Below, piece by piece: positions 16,271-25,524 of a stretch of DNA of 64,000 nt. Position 1 is the stretch's first letter. Each line of letters opens with the position of its first letter. The notes under the pieces are model-generated. The model saw only the letters and a list, made by a program, of their open reading frames with translations. It was not told the origin of the DNA and searched no databases. The DNA comes from Sphingomonas sp. R647 (GTDB lineage: Bacteria; Pseudomonadota; Alphaproteobacteria; Sphingomonadales; Sphingomonadaceae), in contig NZ_JAIQXT010000008.1 in NCBI RefSeq assembly GCF_020177055.1, forward strand, positions 1 to 64,000, read 5' to 3'. The position numbers and the translations under genes are program-made.

Positions 16271-17566
16271 TCAGTTGCGCTTTTCGCGGCTCAGGCGGGT
16301 GATGAAGGCGGCGCTGCGCAGGGCCTGGAGCGGGATCGATTTGAGATCGATCCACTCGCCCTCGGCATGCGCATTGCCGCCCGCGACGCCGAGGCCGGCG
16401 AGCGTGTCGACGTCAGCCGCGACGAACGCGCTGTCGGCGGCACCGCGGCGGGCGGGGTCCATTTCGGCCATTTCGGGGAGCTTGAGGTCGCGATTGACCG
16501 CGTTGAGCTTGGCCAGCAGCGCGCGGTTGCCGTCGGTCGGGGCCATCGGCGGATAGCCCTCCTGAAAGTCGAGGCTGGCGGTGGTGCCGGGCAGACTCTT
16601 CGCCGTGATCGCGATCATTGCGGCGCGGGTCTTGGCCTCTTGCTCCGGGGTTAGCGCGCGCAGGTCGCCGCGTGCCACCGCTTCGGCCGCGACGATGTTG
16701 GTCTTGCCGCCCGCGCTCATCTGGTAATTGTTGTCGGCGAGCGTTGCGGGGGTGCCCGCCGCCATCACGCCGACATTGAAGGTCAAATTCTGCTCAGGCA
16801 GCGTGCGGCGGAATTCGTCGAGGATGCGCGCGAGTTCGAACGCCGCGCCATAGCCGAGCGAGGCGCCGAATACGCCGCTGCTGTGACCGGTCTTGCCGGT
16901 GGTGCGCAGCGTCCAGTTGACCGAACTGCGGCGGGCGACGGTGCCGGTGTCCTTGCCATCCTCCCGCGCGAGGTTTTCATATTCCAGCGCGACATCGGCC
17001 CATTTGCCCGCAGCGATCAGGTCGCGCCGGGCGATGGCGAGCGGGGCGCCGGTGCGCTCTTCATCGCCGGTCAGCACGATCTTGATATCGGCATGTTTGA
17101 GCGTTCCCGCCGCCTGCATCGCGCGCATCGCGGCGATGATGACGACGATCCCGCCCTTGTCATCGCCGATGCCGGGGCCGGTGGCGCGGTCGCCGGTGCG
17201 GACAAAGGTCTGGAACGGGCTTTCGGGTTCAAACACGGTGTCGAGATGCGCGATCAGCAGGATGCGCTTGCCCTTGCCGTTGCCCGTATGGGTCGCGACC
17301 AGATGCCCGGCGCGGCCGGTTTCCTTCATGTCGATCCACTCGACCGCAAAGCCCAAAGGCTCCAGTTCGGCGCGGACCATCGCGCCGACCTTGGTCACGC
17401 CATCGATGTTCAGTGAGCCCGAGTTCTGGTTGACGAGGCGTTCGAGCAGCGCGACGTGGCGGTCGGTTTCGGCGGTGATGGTCGTTGCCATCTTGCTTTC
17501 GGCGGGCGTCTGCGCTGCGGCTGGGAGGGCGGCGAGGAGCGCGAGCGGCGCGAGGAGTTTCAGCAT
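16271..17566 (-). CDS. M20 family metallopeptidase, glutamate-carboxypeptidase type
   Basis: A 431-residue secreted zinc peptidase, related to carboxypeptidase G2. A signal peptide occupies about residues 1-19 (ending AAAQ). The first zinc motif is in LIAHLDTVFE, the bridging Asp in GPGIGDDKGG, and further ligands are in TGDEERTG. It would remove C-terminal residues such as glutamate from peptides or folate-like substrates in the periplasm. The flavodoxin-like gene follows. Confidence 0.9.
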   Translation of the reverse strand: MLKLLAPLALLAALPAAAQTPAESKMATTITAETDRHVALLERLVNQNSGSLNIDGVTKVGAMVRAELEPLGFAVEWIDMKETGRAGHLVATHTGNGKGKRILLIAHLDTVFEPESPFQTFVRTGDRATGPGIGDDKGGIVVIIAAMRAMQAAGTLKHADIKIVLTGDEERTGAPLAIARRDLIAAGKWADVALEYENLAREDGKDTGTVARRSSVNWTLRTTGKTGHSSGVFGASLGYGAAFELARILDEFRRTLPEQNLTFNVGVMAAGTPATLADNNYQMSAGGKTNIVAAEAVARGDLRALTPEQEAKTRAAMIAITAKSLPGTTASLDFQEGYPPMAPTDGNRALLAKLNAVNRDLKLPEMAEMDPARRGAADSAFVAADVDTLAGLGVAGGNAHAEGEWIDLKSIPLQALRSAAFITRLSREKRN

Positions 17567-17751
17567 TCCGACACCCTAGCGCGCGCCCGGTGAAAGGGAA
17601 TGGCGAAGGCGTTGTTTCGTCAATTCGAATATGCGGTATCGATTCGCTGTTGGAGCGCAAAATTGCGCGATGCGAACATGTCGCGGCACAACGCGTCGCC
17701 GGTCTTCACGGGAGTGTCGCTTTGTCCCGCGAGATGTCCTGCAAATAGACT

Positions 17752-18837
17752 TTACTCGATCCCCAGTGCCGCCTTGATGTCCGCCCAGGCGACATATTTG
17801 AAATTCTGGGCGTAGGGCGGGTTGTAGCCGTCCTGGGCCACGAACAGGCCCCCGGGATAGGTGAGACCGAAATCGCCCGGGGCGAAATCGATCCCGTCGG
17901 TTTCTTCCGTCGCGCCGATGGTGCTGCCCGCAGCGATCCGGAAGCGACCGACATAGGAGTCATCGGACAGGCGATAGACGGTATAGGCGTGGTCGCCCTG
18001 GCTGGAGACGATCACGTAACCGCCATTGCCGGTCCCTTCAGGTGCAAGGGTCACGCCCTCGACATCGACCACCAGCTTTTGCCCATCAGCCGGCGCGATC
18101 AGCGTGCCGGCCACCGGGCCGTCGGCGCGCGCGTCGAAGCGCCAGAGGCCGACATTTTCCTCGCCGACATAGAGGCGCTGGGTGCGGTCATCGGCGGCGC
18201 AGCCTTCGGACTGGGTGGCGAGCTTCATCGTGCGGACGATCGTGCCGGTGGGGGCCGCGCCCGACAGGTCGAGTGCGACCTGGCGGATCGTGCCGTCCTT
18301 GATCACGTTGAACGCGTGCAGCGTGTTGCCGACCGCCATGAGGCACAGGCCATAGGCTTCGCCAGCGCCGACCGGGATGGTGCCGAGCGGGATCAGCTTC
18401 ACCGCCGCCGTGTCGAGGCGGAACAGCGCGAGCTTGGCGTTCTTGCGATCGTTGCGGTCGCTCGCCGCGACGATGATGCCGAGCGGCCCCATGTCCTTGA
18501 GGTCGACATTGTTGACCTGACCCGCGTCGATGAAGAAGCGGTCTTTGCCGGTCAGGTCATAGACGTGAAGTCCGGCCTTCTTGTCCGTCCCGACGATCAG
18601 GCTGGCGGCGGGGTTCGCCGGGTTGCGCCAGATCGCGGGATCGTCCGCCGCATCGGCATTGGCGGTGCCGACCGCATCGGTCTGGCCGCGTGCCTGCACG
18701 CTGGCGGCGGGGGTGGTGGGGACCACCGGGATGTCGCGCTTCCCCGCGGCGCAGGCGGCGAGCGGGAGCAGGGCAGCGGCGATCAGCAGGCGGGTCAGCG
18801 GATCAATCCTTGAATTCGGCGGCGCATTTCCCGCCAT
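17752..18837 (-). CDS. Beta-propeller phytase (3-phytase), lipoprotein
   Basis: A 361-residue beta-propeller phytase, which hydrolyses inositol hexakisphosphate in a calcium-dependent manner. The diagnostic motif DAADDPAIW near the N-terminus, the later GIIVAASDRNDRKN and FAPGDFGLTYPGGLFVAQDG are characteristic of the six-bladed propeller. A lipobox LAAC follows the signal segment, so the enzyme is probably anchored at a membrane and faces the periplasm or outside. ATG 18837 overlaps the end of the upstream phosphatase gene by 35 bases. The conserved signal appears well after it and no better start is visible. It is the last gene of a three-gene operon with a TonB receptor and a phosphatase. 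Confidence 0.88.
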   Translation of the reverse strand: MAGNAPPNSRIDPLTRLLIAAALLPLAACAAGKRDIPVVPTTPAASVQARGQTDAVGTANADAADDPAIWRNPANPAASLIVGTDKKAGLHVYDLTGKDRFFIDAGQVNNVDLKDMGPLGIIVAASDRNDRKNAKLALFRLDTAAVKLIPLGTIPVGAGEAYGLCLMAVGNTLHAFNVIKDGTIRQVALDLSGAAPTGTIVRTMKLATQSEGCAADDRTQRLYVGEENVGLWRFDARADGPVAGTLIAPADGQKLVVDVEGVTLAPEGTGNGGYVIVSSQGDHAYTVYRLSDDSYVGRFRIAAGSTIGATEETDGIDFAPGDFGLTYPGGLFVAQDGYNPPYAQNFKYVAWADIKAALGIE

Positions 18838-20308
18838 CCGGGCCGATCGTCTGGCTGCCGCCCGCATCGCGCGGGCCGGAGCAGAAGCGCTCGGCGATCT
18901 TCGGCTCGGCAATTTCGCTCAACCGGTTGCGGCCATCGGTGCCCTTCGCGAGGTCGAACCCGTCATAGAGGCGGCCCGACGCAGTGTAGGTGCGGAATTT
19001 GAGGCTGGCGCCGTCGACATCGACGATCTGATAGAGTTCGGTCGCTTCCGCCGTCCGGTCGGGCTGGGTCCGCGCGCGATTGTTGAGGCCGTACATCTTC
19101 GATCCGGTGACCGAGACGAGATAGACCGGGCCCTGGATCGAGCCGTCCGCGCGCGCCTTGGCGCTTGCCTCGCGGCCCGCTTCGCTGGTCAGGCGGGCAT
19201 AGCAATGGTCATGGCCCTGCAGGACGAGGTCGACCTTGCGCGCCTCGAACACCGGCTTCCACGCGGCCTTGATCTTGGCGGTGTCCTTGGGGCGGGCGCA
19301 GGTGAACACCGGCTGGTGGAACAGCACGACATTCCACTTCGCCTTGCTCGATGCGAGCGTCGAGTCGAGCCATGCCGTCTGCTGCTGCATCGAGCCGAGA
19401 TCGATCGCCGCCGTGCCGTCGAGCACGATGAAGCGCACGCCCTGATAGTCGACAAAATAGGTGGTCGCCTTGACCGGGTCCGCGCCGTTTTTCGGCAGCG
19501 CGAACTGGGCGTGCCAATAGGGGCCGAGCACGCGGCTCTCGGTGCCGTCGGGCAGGATCAGGTCGGCATATTCATGGTTGCCGGTCGCCGGAAGCTGGGG
19601 CACGCTGGCGTAGTTATAGCCGCCGGCCTGGTTCCACTCGCCCCATTCATCGTCATGGTCGAGATCGTCGCGCTGGCCGACCAGATCGCCGGCATGGACG
19701 GTCAGGCGGATGTCGCCATGGCTGAGATATGCCTGGCGGATCACGCGGCTGGCGTAGGTGAGAATGCCGTTCTGGACATCGCCGAGATAGAGGAAGCGGA
19801 ACGGCTTGGCCTGTGCTGCGGCGGTGCGGAACTGGTACCATTCGCTCCAGCCGGCCGCGCCCTTGACGCGATAGGCATAGACGGTGTCGGGGGTCAGATT
19901 GGTGAAGCGCAACTGGTGGTAGAGCGCCGGACCATAGCTGCTGTCGATCGGAAGGGTGATGCCGGAGACGGTGCGGGCCTGTTCCTCAAGCGTCGGGCCG
20001 TCGACCGAGACGGCGATCTGCGCCTGCGCCGTCGTCTGCGCCGTATCGGTGCGGAAGGCGACCGCCATTTCGCGCGACGGGTCGGCGCCGGGGGTCAGGA
20101 CGATGCGGTCGGCAAGGTTGCGCGGCGCATAGGGCTTGCCCGGCGAACGGGGGATGGGGGCGCCATCCTCCGTCGTCGTCGGAATCGCAAATCCGGTGGT
20201 TCTGGGCAGCGGGTCGGCCGCCTGTTGTGCCAGTGCCCCGTGGCTCACGGCCGCGACCAGCGCGACCGTGAGGGGAAAGGCGAATGCCCGGATTTGCTGC
20301 AATCTCAC
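18803..20308 (-). CDS. Purple acid phosphatase-like metallophosphoesterase
   Basis: A 501-residue secreted phosphatase. The signal peptide ends near residue 27. A fibronectin-like N-terminal domain (about 60-165) precedes the metallophosphoesterase domain. The metal-binding motifs GDVQN (176-180), HAGD (205-208), GNHE (243-246), FHQPVF and GHDHCY are all present, matching two-metal purple acid phosphatases. It would release phosphate from organic phosphates in the periplasm. It is 16 bases downstream of a TonB receptor and overlaps the phytase gene, so the three work as a unit for phosphate scavenging. Confidence 0.9.
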   Translation of the reverse strand: MRLQQIRAFAFPLTVALVAAVSHGALAQQAADPLPRTTGFAIPTTTEDGAPIPRSPGKPYAPRNLADRIVLTPGADPSREMAVAFRTDTAQTTAQAQIAVSVDGPTLEEQARTVSGITLPIDSSYGPALYHQLRFTNLTPDTVYAYRVKGAAGWSEWYQFRTAAAQAKPFRFLYLGDVQNGILTYASRVIRQAYLSHGDIRLTVHAGDLVGQRDDLDHDDEWGEWNQAGGYNYASVPQLPATGNHEYADLILPDGTESRVLGPYWHAQFALPKNGADPVKATTYFVDYQGVRFIVLDGTAAIDLGSMQQQTAWLDSTLASSKAKWNVVLFHQPVFTCARPKDTAKIKAAWKPVFEARKVDLVLQGHDHCYARLTSEAGREASAKARADGSIQGPVYLVSVTGSKMYGLNNRARTQPDRTAEATELYQIVDVDGASLKFRTYTASGRLYDGFDLAKGTDGRNRLSEIAEPKIAERFCSGPRDAGGSQTIGPDGGKCAAEFKD

Positions 20309-20324
20309 GCGTGACTACTCCGGA

Positions 20325-23099
20325 TCAGAAATTGGCGCTGACGCCGAACTTGGCGGTCCAGCTGTACTTTTCATACTGAAGGATACGCTTGGCGCCGCCG
20401 AAATTCTGATAGGCGAAATAGGGCGCGTCGGTGACGTTGATCCACTCCGCGAACAGACGCACGCCCTTGGTCACGCGATACTTCGCCGACAGGTCGAGCT
20501 GGAAGTGATTGTCGACGATGCGATCCTCTTCTGCGGTGTCGGCCAGCTCGTCGAGATACTTGTCGCGATAGGTGCCGGCAACGCGCAGCGAGATCGGCCC
20601 CTTTTCGTAGCCGAGCACGACGTTGAACGTATGCTTCGACGCCGAGGGCAGGGTGATGATGCGCGGATCGTTCGGGTTGCCGTCGATGAATACCGTCCCG
20701 GTGGCGTCGGTGAAGGTGTAGTTCGCGTTGAACAACAGCCCGTCGAACGGCGCGGGGAGCGAAGAGAATTGCTGCGAGAAGGACAGTTCGATGCCTTTGA
20801 CCTTGGCGCTCTCACCATTCTGGAACGTCACCGCTTCCTCGTAGTCAACGCCGTATGCCGTGCCGGGGTCGGTGTCGCGGACGGTGACGATGAAGTCATC
20901 GATCGACTTCCAGAACACGCCGGCGGTGAGAGCTGCGTTCTTGCCGAAATACCACTCGGCCGAGGCGTCGATGTTCCAGGCGCTGTACGGACGCAGATCG
21001 GGGTTGCCGAACTCCGCCTCCAGATCCTCGTTGATCACGAAGCGTGGGGCCAGGTTGGAGAGCTTGGGACGCACCAGCGCCTTGTAGCCGCCAAGGCGCA
21101 GCACGACGTCGCGCGACGGCGCATAGCGCAGCGTAACGCTGGGCAGCCAGTCGGTGTAGCTGCGGGTGAAGCGGTTGGGCGTGACGGTCGCGTCGCTGCC
21201 GTCGCTTTCGACCAGGAAGCCGCGGATGTCGTTGCGCGTGCGTTCGACGCGGACGCCACCGATCACGCGCAGCGTGCTGCTGTCCCAGCGGCCGAGCACA
21301 TAACCGGCCAGGATATCCTCGTCGATCGCATAGTCGGACGATGCCGAGTTGATCGCCGAGTCGAGCGCGTTGAGTTCGAACCGCGACCGGTTGGTGTTGA
21401 AGAATTCGGTAGGCGCGGTCTGCGAAGGCAGCGGCAGGATGTTCTGGATGCGATAGGTCTGGTCGCCCAGCACATTCGCCAGTGTGTAGGTGCCGTCATA
21501 GCCGTCGAACACAAGGCCGTCGAAATTATAGGCCTTTTCACGCCAGCGCGACTTGATGCCGCCCTGGACAGTGAAGCTGCCGCCTTCGCCGGCGAACTCG
21601 CGCGACACGTCCGCACGCGCGGTCCATTCCTTATCCTGCGAATCGGAGAGGACGCTCAGCTCAAGCTCGTTGAAGGTGTAACGTGCCGGATCGTTGAAGC
21701 GGGCGGTGTTGCCCGAGACGGTGAACAGCGGCCGGCGCGGATCGGTGTAGTCGAAATTCACATCGACGCCGTTGCCATCGAAGCGCGCGCGGAAGCGGGT
21801 GGGGTCGACCGAGCCATTCTCGACTTCGCTCGCCTCCGAATAGGCACCAGAATAGGTGAAGGTCCAGGGGCCGGTTTCGGTCTTGCCGCCCACGGTCAGC
21901 GACTTGATCTTCTGCTCCTCGAACCGGTCCTTCATGCGGCGGCGCACTTCGATGCGGCCATCGGCATCGGTGAAGAAGGCCGAGGTCGCGGTACCGGAGG
22001 CCGGCGCCTCGTCCATGATCAGGATCACGTCGCCGCGATATTCCTGGTCTGAGAACTGGCTGTAAAGGCCGCGTGCATAAAGGGTGGTGCTGTCGCCCGC
22101 GCGCAGGTCGAGGCTCAGCGAGCCGCCGATCCGCTCGCGCTCGACATTGTAATCGCGATACTGGACTTCCTCGGCATAATAGATGCCGCCGTCTTCGTTC
22201 CAGTCTGCTGCCTCGATATTGTCGGTCTCGAACTTGCGGCGATAATAGCTGACACCACCCGCGATGCCGAAATTCTCGGTGATGCGGGTCGAGAAGTCGA
22301 AGCTGCCCTTGGGGGTCAGCGAGTCGGCGTAGTTGTTGTAGCTGCCCTCAAGCTTGACCGAGAACAGGTCCTTTTTGCGATCGAACGCGCTGACGGTGTT
22401 GATCTCGATCGACGCACCGAGCGTGTCCGCGTCCATGTCGGGGGTCAGCGACTTTTTGATCTCGATCGATTCGATCAGCTCGGCGGCGACCACGTCGAGC
22501 GCGACCGAGCGCACGTCGCTCTCAGGTGCCGGGATGCGCGTGCCATTGATCGACGCGGCGTTGAGCTCGGGATCAAGGCCGCGGACCGAGACGAAGCGGC
22601 CCTCGCCCTGGTCGGCGAGGATGTTGATGCCGGGAACGCGACGCAGCGCCTCGGCGACGTTCTGATCCGGGAACTGACCGACATCGTCGCGGGTCAGGAC
22701 GTTCTGGATACCGTCCGCTGCGCGCTGGCGCGACAGGCTGCTGGCAAGGCTGGCGGCCTGACCGACGATGACAACCTCTTCGCCGCCGAGGGTGAAGTTG
22801 GCGGTCGCCGCGCCGCTCGCGCCGACCTGAACGGTCATGCGAACGGGTTCCGAACCGACATAGGTCGCCTCGACCGTATAGGTGCCGGGAGGGACGTCCG
22901 CGAAGCGGAAGCTGCCGTCGCGGCTGGCTTCGGCAATGCGGTCAAGCTCGACGATGCGCAGCTGCGTTCCCTGGAGCGCGCGGGTGCCATCAGCATCGGT
23001 GACCGTGCCGACAATCTCCTGGGCCTGGGCGGCGATAGGCAGCGCCATGGCGAAGGCGAATGCGACCGATTGCATGAGCAACGTGCGTGAGCGAGACAT
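20325..23099 (-). CDS. TonB-dependent receptor with carboxypeptidase-regulatory-like domain
   Basis: A 924-residue outer-membrane receptor. The signal peptide (about residues 1-26) is followed by a carboxypeptidase-regulatory-like domain (about 27-105), then the plug (LTRDDVGQFPDQNVAEALRR, VPGINILAD, VSVRGLDPE) and a 22-strand barrel ending in phenylalanine. The plug signature is typical of the sphingomonad TonB receptors for sugars and related nutrients. Because it heads an operon with a phosphatase and phytase, it may import phytate or its breakdown products. ATG 23099 has GGGGGA upstream. A Pho-box candidate lies at 23215-23232. The substrate assignment is inference. Confidence 0.88.
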   Translation of the reverse strand: MSRSRTLLMQSVAFAFAMALPIAAQAQEIVGTVTDADGTRALQGTQLRIVELDRIAEASRDGSFRFADVPPGTYTVEATYVGSEPVRMTVQVGASGAATANFTLGGEEVVIVGQAASLASSLSRQRAADGIQNVLTRDDVGQFPDQNVAEALRRVPGINILADQGEGRFVSVRGLDPELNAASINGTRIPAPESDVRSVALDVVAAELIESIEIKKSLTPDMDADTLGASIEINTVSAFDRKKDLFSVKLEGSYNNYADSLTPKGSFDFSTRITENFGIAGGVSYYRRKFETDNIEAADWNEDGGIYYAEEVQYRDYNVERERIGGSLSLDLRAGDSTTLYARGLYSQFSDQEYRGDVILIMDEAPASGTATSAFFTDADGRIEVRRRMKDRFEEQKIKSLTVGGKTETGPWTFTYSGAYSEASEVENGSVDPTRFRARFDGNGVDVNFDYTDPRRPLFTVSGNTARFNDPARYTFNELELSVLSDSQDKEWTARADVSREFAGEGGSFTVQGGIKSRWREKAYNFDGLVFDGYDGTYTLANVLGDQTYRIQNILPLPSQTAPTEFFNTNRSRFELNALDSAINSASSDYAIDEDILAGYVLGRWDSSTLRVIGGVRVERTRNDIRGFLVESDGSDATVTPNRFTRSYTDWLPSVTLRYAPSRDVVLRLGGYKALVRPKLSNLAPRFVINEDLEAEFGNPDLRPYSAWNIDASAEWYFGKNAALTAGVFWKSIDDFIVTVRDTDPGTAYGVDYEEAVTFQNGESAKVKGIELSFSQQFSSLPAPFDGLLFNANYTFTDATGTVFIDGNPNDPRIITLPSASKHTFNVVLGYEKGPISLRVAGTYRDKYLDELADTAEEDRIVDNHFQLDLSAKYRVTKGVRLFAEWINVTDAPYFAYQNFGGAKRILQYEKYSWTAKFGVSANF

Positions 23100-23214
23100 G
23101 GATTCCCCCGTTTCGATAGATCCCGCCGGCATCTGGCGGTTAGAGACGAAGGGCGCGCTAGGCGTGATTCATGTTAGTTCCGTGCGATATTCATGTCCTT
23201 TCGGTTGCGATACG

Positions 23215-23232
23215 ATGACATATTCGTGACGT
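23215..23232 (-). promoter_or_regulatory. Candidate Pho box upstream of the phosphate operon
   Basis: On the minus strand this 18-mer matches 13 of 18 positions of the PhoB consensus: two GTCA half-sites 11 bases apart with an A/T-rich centre. It lies about 116 bases upstream of the TonB receptor start. No clear -10 box is assigned. Matches of this quality can occur by chance, but the gene context supports it. Confidence 0.55.
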
Positions 23233-23260
23233 TGCCGATGCGCCACGCTGCGCTGCAACG

Positions 23261-23291
23261 AAAAACGCCCGGACCCTGCCAGGTCCGGGCG
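23261..23291 (-). terminator. Rho-independent terminator of glnA
   Basis: A 10-bp stem, 23266-23275 with 23282-23291, and a 6-base loop, followed on the minus strand by five T residues (23265-23261). It lies about 50 bases after the glnA stop. Confidence 0.88.
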
Positions 23292-23340
23292 TCTCGCTGT
23301 CCGGCGCCGCCTCCCCCGAAGCGGCGACGAAAGGATCGTC

Positions 23341-24753
23341 TTACGACGAATAGTACATGTCGTACTCGACCGGCGACGGGGTCATTTCCCACCGTGCAAC
23401 GTCGCCGCGCTTCAGTTCGACATAGGCTTCGATCTGGTCCTTGGTGAACACGTCGCCCTTGAGCAGGAAGTCCATGTCCGCCTCGAGGCTGTCGAGCGCT
23501 TCGCGCAGCGAGCCGCAGACGGTGGGGACGAGGCTCAGTTCCTCGGGCGGCAGATCATAGAGGTTCTTGTCCATCGGGTCGCCCGGATGGATCTTGTTCT
23601 GGATGCCGTCGAGGCCGGCCATCAGCAGCGCTGCATAGCAGAGATACGGATTGGCCAGCGCGTCCGGGAAGCGGAATTCGACGCGCTTCGCCTTGGCGCC
23701 CGCGCCGTACGGGATGCGGCACGAGGCCGAGCGGTTGCGGCTCGAATAGGCGAGCAGCACCGGGGCTTCGTAACCCGGGACCAGACGCTTGTAGCTGTTG
23801 GTCGACGGGTTGGTGAAGGCGTTGAGCGCCTTGGCGTGCTTGATTACGCCGCCGATGAAGTAGAGGCACATTTCCGACAGGCCGGCATAGCCATTGCCCG
23901 CGAACAGCGGCGTGCCCTTTTCCCAGATCGAGATGTGGGTGTGCATGCCCGAGCCGTTATCTTCCTTGATCGGCTTGGGCATGAAGGTCGCGGTCTTGCC
24001 ATAGGCATGGGCGACCTGATGCACGACATACTTGTAGATCTGCATGCGGTCGGCGGTCTGCACCAGCGTGCCGAAGGTCAGGCCCAGCTCATGCTGTGCT
24101 GCAGCGACTTCGTGGTGGTGCTTGTCGCACGGCAGGCCCATTTCGAGCATGGTCGAGACCATCTCGCCACGGATGTCGACGGCGCTGTCGACCGGCGCGC
24201 AGGGGAAATAGCCGCCCTTGGCGCGCGGGCGGTGGCCCATATTGCCGCTCTCATACTCGCGGCCCGAATTGCCGGGCAGTTCGATGTCGTCGATCGCGTA
24301 ATAGCTGGTCGAATAGCTGTTCTCGAAGCGGACATCGTCGAACATGAAGAATTCGGCTTCCGGGCCGACATAGACGGTGTCGCCGATGCCAAGCGACTGG
24401 AGATAGGCCTCCGAACGCTTTGCGGTCGAGCGCGGGTCGCGCGAATAGAGCTCACCGGTCGAGGGTTCGACGATGTCGCACACCAGAATCAGCATCGGGG
24501 TGGCCGAGAACGGATCGGTCCAGACCGCGTCCAGATCGGGCTTGAGGATCATGTCGGACTCGTTGATCGCCTTCCAGCCTTCGATCGACGAACCGTCGAA
24601 CATCAGGCCGTCGGTCAGCTCATCTTCGCCCAGCACGCTGGCGACCATGGTGAGGTGCTGCCACTTGCCCTTGGGGTCGGTGAAGCGCAGGTCGATCCAT
24701 TCGATCTCCTGATCCTTGACCATCTTCAGAATGTCGGCGGCGGTGTTAGCCAT
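23341..24753 (-). CDS. glnA: Glutamine synthetase type I
   Basis: A 470-residue type I glutamine synthetase, close to the 469 residues of the enterobacterial enzyme. It joins ammonia and glutamate with ATP to give glutamine. The glycine-rich region with DGSSIEGW, the metal-site motif NGSGMHTHIS and the Tyr adenylylation loop KNLYDLPPEE (Tyr399) are visible, so it is likely controlled by adenylylation. It is a cytosolic dodecamer in the known family. ATG 24753 follows a modest GAAAGGG. glnB lies 143 bases upstream on the same strand, and a strong terminator follows. Confidence 0.98.
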   Translation of the reverse strand: MANTAADILKMVKDQEIEWIDLRFTDPKGKWQHLTMVASVLGEDELTDGLMFDGSSIEGWKAINESDMILKPDLDAVWTDPFSATPMLILVCDIVEPSTGELYSRDPRSTAKRSEAYLQSLGIGDTVYVGPEAEFFMFDDVRFENSYSTSYYAIDDIELPGNSGREYESGNMGHRPRAKGGYFPCAPVDSAVDIRGEMVSTMLEMGLPCDKHHHEVAAAQHELGLTFGTLVQTADRMQIYKYVVHQVAHAYGKTATFMPKPIKEDNGSGMHTHISIWEKGTPLFAGNGYAGLSEMCLYFIGGVIKHAKALNAFTNPSTNSYKRLVPGYEAPVLLAYSSRNRSASCRIPYGAGAKAKRVEFRFPDALANPYLCYAALLMAGLDGIQNKIHPGDPMDKNLYDLPPEELSLVPTVCGSLREALDSLEADMDFLLKGDVFTKDQIEAYVELKRGDVARWEMTPSPVEYDMYYSS

Positions 24754-24896
24754 TGGAACCAAGCCCTTTCTGTTTTGCCCTGCTCCGCCCCGGTTGAGGT
24801 CCGGGTGCGGAGAATCATCTTGCGCTGCAATGCAGCTTCGTGAAATTTTTGCAGTGCGTCAATTCTGCGCGCTGCCAGCCCGTTTCAGGGGCGTCG

Positions 24897-25235
24897 TCAG
24901 ATCGCGTTTTCGTCGCGCTCGCCGGTGCGGATGCGCAGCGCGGTTTCGATCGCAGTGACGAAGATCTTGCCATCGCCGATGCGGCCGGTTTGCGCGGCAT
25001 TGGCAATCGCCTCGACCACGCGCTCGGCAAGGGCGTCCTCGACCACCACTTCCAGCTTCACCTTGGGCAGGAAGTCGACGACATATTCCGCGCCGCGATA
25101 CAGCTCGGTATGCCCCTTTTGACGGCCAAAGCCCTTGGCTTCGGTCACGGTGATGCCCGACACCCCCACTTCGTGAAGCGCCTCCTTCACCTCATCCAGC
25201 TTGAACGGCTTGATGATGGCTTCGATCTTTTTCAC
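24897..25235 (-). CDS. glnB: Nitrogen regulatory protein P-II
   Basis: A 112-residue P-II signalling protein that senses nitrogen and carbon state through 2-oxoglutarate and controls glutamine synthetase activity. The T-loop Tyr51 in RGAEYVVDF is the uridylylation site, and the nucleotide-binding GFGRQKGH and the ending TGRIGDGKIFV are intact. The start is GTG 25235, chosen because family proteins begin (M/V)KKIEAIIKPFKL and AGAGGGA lies just upstream. It is transcribed towards glnA. Upstream, a strong sigma-54 promoter (25345-25360) and an NtrC-like site (25444-25460) are consistent with nitrogen control. Calling it glnB rather than glnK rests on linkage to glnA. Confidence 0.96.
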   Translation of the reverse strand: MKKIEAIIKPFKLDEVKEALHEVGVSGITVTEAKGFGRQKGHTELYRGAEYVVDFLPKVKLEVVVEDALAERVVEAIANAAQTGRIGDGKIFVTAIETALRIRTGERDENAI

Positions 25236-25344
25236 GGTTTCTTCCCTCTGTGACGCCGGTGCGAGTCCCGATCGGTCCGGTTCCGCGGTCAGGGTGACGG
25301 CGGAATGGATCACGATCAAGTGGAACGCCCCTGTCGCGCGACAC

Positions 25345-25360
25345 TGCACAAGCCGTGCCA
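25345..25360 (-). promoter_or_regulatory. Sigma-54 promoter of glnB
   Basis: On the minus strand the 16-mer matches 11 of 12 fixed positions of TGGCACG-N4-TTGCW, with GG and GC 12 bases apart as required. Transcription would start about 100 bases before the glnB start. The same bases also form a TGCAC palindrome, so a first impression of an NtrC site was dropped. Confidence 0.75.
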
Positions 25361-25443
25361 GTTGCGCTTCTCCCACAAATGCGCGGGACGGCGTGGGCGC
25401 GGGTTAACAACTGCCTAACAAATGGGCAGCGGCGCGCTGTGAT

Positions 25444-25460
25444 TGCGCGATTGCGGTGCA
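25444..25460 (-). promoter_or_regulatory. NtrC-like binding site
   Basis: A 17-mer matching 10 of 12 fixed positions of TGCACY-N5-GGTGCA. It lies about 90 bases upstream of the -24 element of the glnB sigma-54 promoter, a usual distance for an enhancer. It is also close to the start of the divergent DUF885 gene. Confidence 0.5.
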
Positions 25461-25524
25461 GCCTTGCGCGGGGTCGGTGCGGGTGTAATGTCCGCATATC
25501 ACACCTTTTCCCAAGGACTTCCCG

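Noticed and set aside
18581..22052. Long plus-strand open frames opposite the phosphatase and TonB receptor genes
   Set aside because: They mirror real minus-strand genes with complete catalytic motifs; their composition is Arg/Ala/Gly rich without domain signatures.
24754..24896. A second sigma-54 promoter between glnB and glnA
   Set aside because: No TGGCAC-N5-TTGC element with the right spacing; only a TTGACG-like box and a GCTGCA palindrome are seen.
25345..25360. NtrC site at the TGCAC palindrome before glnB
   Set aside because: The same bases form a better sigma-54 promoter on the minus strand; a separate NtrC-like site exists upstream.
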